6,871 nt of DNA, taken from the NCBI GenBank assembly GCA_016206945.1, contig JACQQP010000177.1:1-6871 (forward strand), written 5' to 3'. The first letter of the stretch is position 1; the number at the start of each line of letters is the position of its first letter. A program made the translations under genes and the position numbers. The notes under the pieces were generated by a model. The model saw only the letters and a list, made by a program, of their open reading frames with translations. It was not told the DNA's origin and made no database searches. Below, in pieces: positions 5,332 through 6,871 of this stretch. Origin of the DNA: Candidatus Omnitrophota bacterium (GTDB taxonomy: Bacteria > Omnitrophota > Omnitrophia > Omnitrophales > Danuiimicrobiaceae).

Positions 5332-6731
5332 GTGCGCTCCAATTTAAATTTATCCATCTCATCAAAAATCTTGGTTGGATATTTTCCCGTAAAACACGCC
5401 GTGCAATAATTTTCCTTCGGAAACGACACGGCGCTCAAAAGCCCTTCATGACTCAGATAACCGATGCTGTCAACATTAAGATATCTCTTGATTTCATCGA
5501 CCGACTTGTTGCAGGCAATCAATTCCTCCTTCGAAGGAAAATCAATCCCGTAAAAACAAGGAGAAATGTGCGGCGGACAGCTGATCCGCATGTGGACCTC
5601 CTTTGCGCCCGCCTTTCTTAAAAGTCCAACACGTGATTTAGAGGTGTTGCCCCGCACGATGGAGTCATCAATTACAACGATCCGTTTCCCAGATACAATT
5701 TCTTGGATCGCATTCAGTTTGATCTTTACTTTAAATGTCCTCATTTCTTGCAGGGGATTAATGAACGTGCGGCCAATATAGTGATTACGCGTAAATCCGT
5801 GTGCCAGCGGAATTCCAGATTCATTCGCGAATCCGAGCCCTGCAAAATTGCCGGAGTCAGGGACAGGAACCACGAGATCGGCATCGGCCGGATGTTCCCG
5901 AGCCAGAATTCGCCCCAGACGCTCTCGGACGAGTCCCACATTTTCCCCAAAGATCTTAGAATCAGGCCGTGCAAAGTAGACATGTTCGAAAATGCAATGG
6001 GCCAACGGTAAATTCTTCCCTTTAAAAGGATGGAAGCTCTTTAAACCTTTATCATTAATAATCACCACCTCGCCCGGCGAGATTTCACGGACGAACTCGG
6101 CCTCGATCAAATCAAACGCACAGGTTTCAGAGGCAATCACATAAGCCCCTCCAACTTTCCCGAGGCACAATGGGCGGAAACCGTGCGGATCCCGAACCCC
6201 AATTAACTCCTTCTCGGTAAGCAAAGCCATCGAATAAGCGCCTTCCACCCGCCCCAGTGCGCCAAGAACACTTTCCTGCGTATTCTTGTAAGCGGGTTTC
6301 GCCATCAGATGAACAAAAATTTCGGTGTCTGACGTACTACCAAAAATGGATCCGTATGCTTCGAGCTCGGAACGCAAGTATTGAGCGTTCGTCAGATTCC
6401 CGTTGTGTGCAATGGCAACCGAACCCCTCGAATAATCCACCATGAAGGGTTGTGCATTCGAGATGAGAGACGATCCTGTCGTAGAATAGCGGACGTGACC
6501 GACGGCAGATCGGCCAAGAAGCTTCGCGAGAATGTCAGGCGTAAAATGATCGCCTACAAGACCCATCGCTCTATGGAGATAAAGTTTCTTCCCGTCACTT
6601 GCGACAATTCCCGCACTTTCTTCGCCGCGATGCTGAAGCGCGAAGAGGCCTAAGTAAGTCAACTCGGCTGCTTTTTCATGGCCGAAAATCCCAAACACAC
6701 CACAATGATCTTTAACTCCTTCACTTGACAT
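5322..6731 (-). CDS. purF: Amidophosphoribosyltransferase (glutamine PRPP amidotransferase), Fe-S type with propeptide
   Basis: The committed step of purine synthesis: PRPP plus glutamine gives phosphoribosylamine. With ATG at 6731 the protein has 469 residues. Residues 1-9 form a short propeptide, and Cys10 (CGVFGI) would become the N-terminal catalytic nucleophile after cleavage. The glutaminase domain shows LQHRGEESAGI (32-42), GHVRYSTTG (78-86), AHNGNLTN (108-115) and GSTSDTE (131-137). The transferase domain has the PRPP loop VVIDDSIVRGNTSK (352-365). Cys246, Cys392, Cys443 and Cys446 match the four [4Fe-4S] ligands of Bacillus subtilis PurF. The frame also opens with a GTG at 6746, but GAGG at 6740-6737, 5 bp from the ATG, and the normal propeptide length favour 6731. 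Purine nucleotides probably feed back on the enzyme as in the family. The stop overlaps purM. Confidence 0.98.
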   Translation of the reverse strand: MSSEGVKDHCGVFGIFGHEKAAELTYLGLFALQHRGEESAGIVASDGKKLYLHRAMGLVGDHFTPDILAKLLGRSAVGHVRYSTTGSSLISNAQPFMVDYSRGSVAIAHNGNLTNAQYLRSELEAYGSIFGSTSDTEIFVHLMAKPAYKNTQESVLGALGRVEGAYSMALLTEKELIGVRDPHGFRPLCLGKVGGAYVIASETCAFDLIEAEFVREISPGEVVIINDKGLKSFHPFKGKNLPLAHCIFEHVYFARPDSKIFGENVGLVRERLGRILAREHPADADLVVPVPDSGNFAGLGFANESGIPLAHGFTRNHYIGRTFINPLQEMRTFKVKIKLNAIQEIVSGKRIVVIDDSIVRGNTSKSRVGLLRKAGAKEVHMRISCPPHISPCFYGIDFPSKEELIACNKSVDEIKRYLNVDSIGYLSHEGLLSAVSFPKENYCTACFTGKYPTKIFDEMDKFKLERTWA

Positions 6732-6736
6732 GTTTA

Positions 6737-6740
6737 CCTC
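6737..6740 (-). promoter_or_regulatory. Ribosome binding site of purF
   Basis: GAGG, 5 bp before the ATG at 6731. The context GAGGTAA-N2-ATG is nearly the same as at the purD-purE junction. It decides the start in favour of ATG 6731 over GTG 6746. Confidence 0.7.
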
Positions 6741-6772
6741 AAACACTCATCCGTCATTGCTTCGCTCACTTC

Positions 6773-6852
6773 GCCGGACCGACCGTCCGCCGTACCGACC
6801 GTACGCCGTACCGACCGTACGGCACCGCAAGACCAAGCGCCCGACCGGCGCT
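6773..6852. repeat. Series of four short hairpins with an invariant CGACC loop, upstream of purF
   Basis: Three tandem units of 16 bp (6774-6789, 6790-6805, 6806-6821) are followed by a related hairpin at 6836-6852. On the plus strand each has the loop CGACC (GGTCG on the purF sense strand). Stems are CGGAC/GTCCG, CGTAC/GTACG, GCCGTAC/GTACGGC and AGCGCC/GGCGCT. Stem bases change in pairs while the loop stays fixed. The region 6771-6871 is about 74 percent GC by hand count, far above the genes beside it. No -10/-35 promoter pattern is visible here, so purF is probably transcribed from beyond the window. Function unknown. Confidence 0.75.
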
Positions 6853-6871
6853 CGGACAAGCGGCGGCACCG

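Larger units (their letters stand above)
6734..6871 (-). other. Open frame without a visible start, ending 2 bp before purF; coding status doubtful
   Basis: On the minus strand one frame is open from the window edge to a TAA at 6736-6734, just 2 bp before the purF ATG, giving 45 residues that end EVSEAMTDECLR. The position is what one expects for the tail of an upstream operon gene, and the GAGG of purF would lie in its last codons, as in purD-purE. Against this, the encoded residues upstream are Arg/Gly/Ser-rich with no recognisable family, and in the 74 percent GC repeat all three minus frames are open, so openness carries little weight. It may be a real gene tail extended by repeat sequence, or chance. 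Confidence 0.2.

Noticed and set aside
6732..6746. GTG at 6746 as the purF start
   Set aside because: It lacks a good ribosome site, while ATG 6731 has GAGG at 5 bp and leaves a propeptide of normal length before Cys10.
6753..6775. A second copy of the 1289-1351 inverted repeat, since it also begins GTCATT
   Set aside because: Only the first six bases and scattered GCGAAG-like words agree; the rest does not align and no matching second arm is present.
6773..6871. CRISPR array
   Set aside because: Units are 16 bp and directly abutting, with no spacers of uniform length and no repeats of 23 bp or more.

Overview
The window is one tightly packed block of genes, all transcribed on the minus strand (right to left). 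Its core is de novo purine synthesis, in transcription order purF, purM, purD and purE. A fused threonylcarbamoyl-AMP synthase / low-molecular-weight phosphatase gene and the start of rpiB, which is cut by the left edge, follow. The product families are clear from conserved motifs. The organism is less certain. The pur genes have mid-range GC (roughly 50 percent in sampled stretches), PurF is the Cys-propeptide [4Fe-4S] type and PurE is class I. The Sua5-phosphatase-rpiB order recalls the Firmicutes ywlC-ywlE-ywlF cluster, but here the first two are fused. This would suit an uncultivated or deep-branching bacterium (Omnitrophota-like is my tentative guess), but the sequence alone cannot settle it.

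Layout from right to left. 6732-6871 is a very GC-rich non-genic stretch with a series of small hairpins that share one loop sequence and have co-varying stems. purF (6731-5322) and purM (5331-4336) overlap. Between purM and purD lies a three-gene insert of lower GC: an AT-rich two-helix membrane protein of unknown function (4322-3885), a minimal nucleotidyltransferase (3875-3522) and a HEPN-domain protein (3532-3128). The HEPN stop codon overlaps the GTG start of purD (3131-1848). purE (1845-1342) follows after 2 bp. A 63-bp imperfect inverted repeat (1289-1351) overlaps the end of purE and fills the gap before the Sua5-phosphatase gene (1280-222). That gene overlaps rpiB (225 to beyond 1) by an ATGA.

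How the genes fit together: PurF makes phosphoribosylamine from PRPP and glutamine, PurD adds glycine, PurM closes the imidazole ring, and PurE handles the carboxylation that follows (class I PurE normally needs PurK, which is not seen here). RpiB interconverts ribulose 5-phosphate and ribose 5-phosphate, the precursor of PRPP, so its presence in the same run makes metabolic sense. The short gaps and stop/start overlaps suggest a single polycistronic message with translational coupling. No promoter or U-tract terminator is visible inside the window. The main accessory features are the nucleotidyltransferase/HEPN pair with its membrane-protein neighbour, the inverted repeat at the purE end and the hairpin series before purF.
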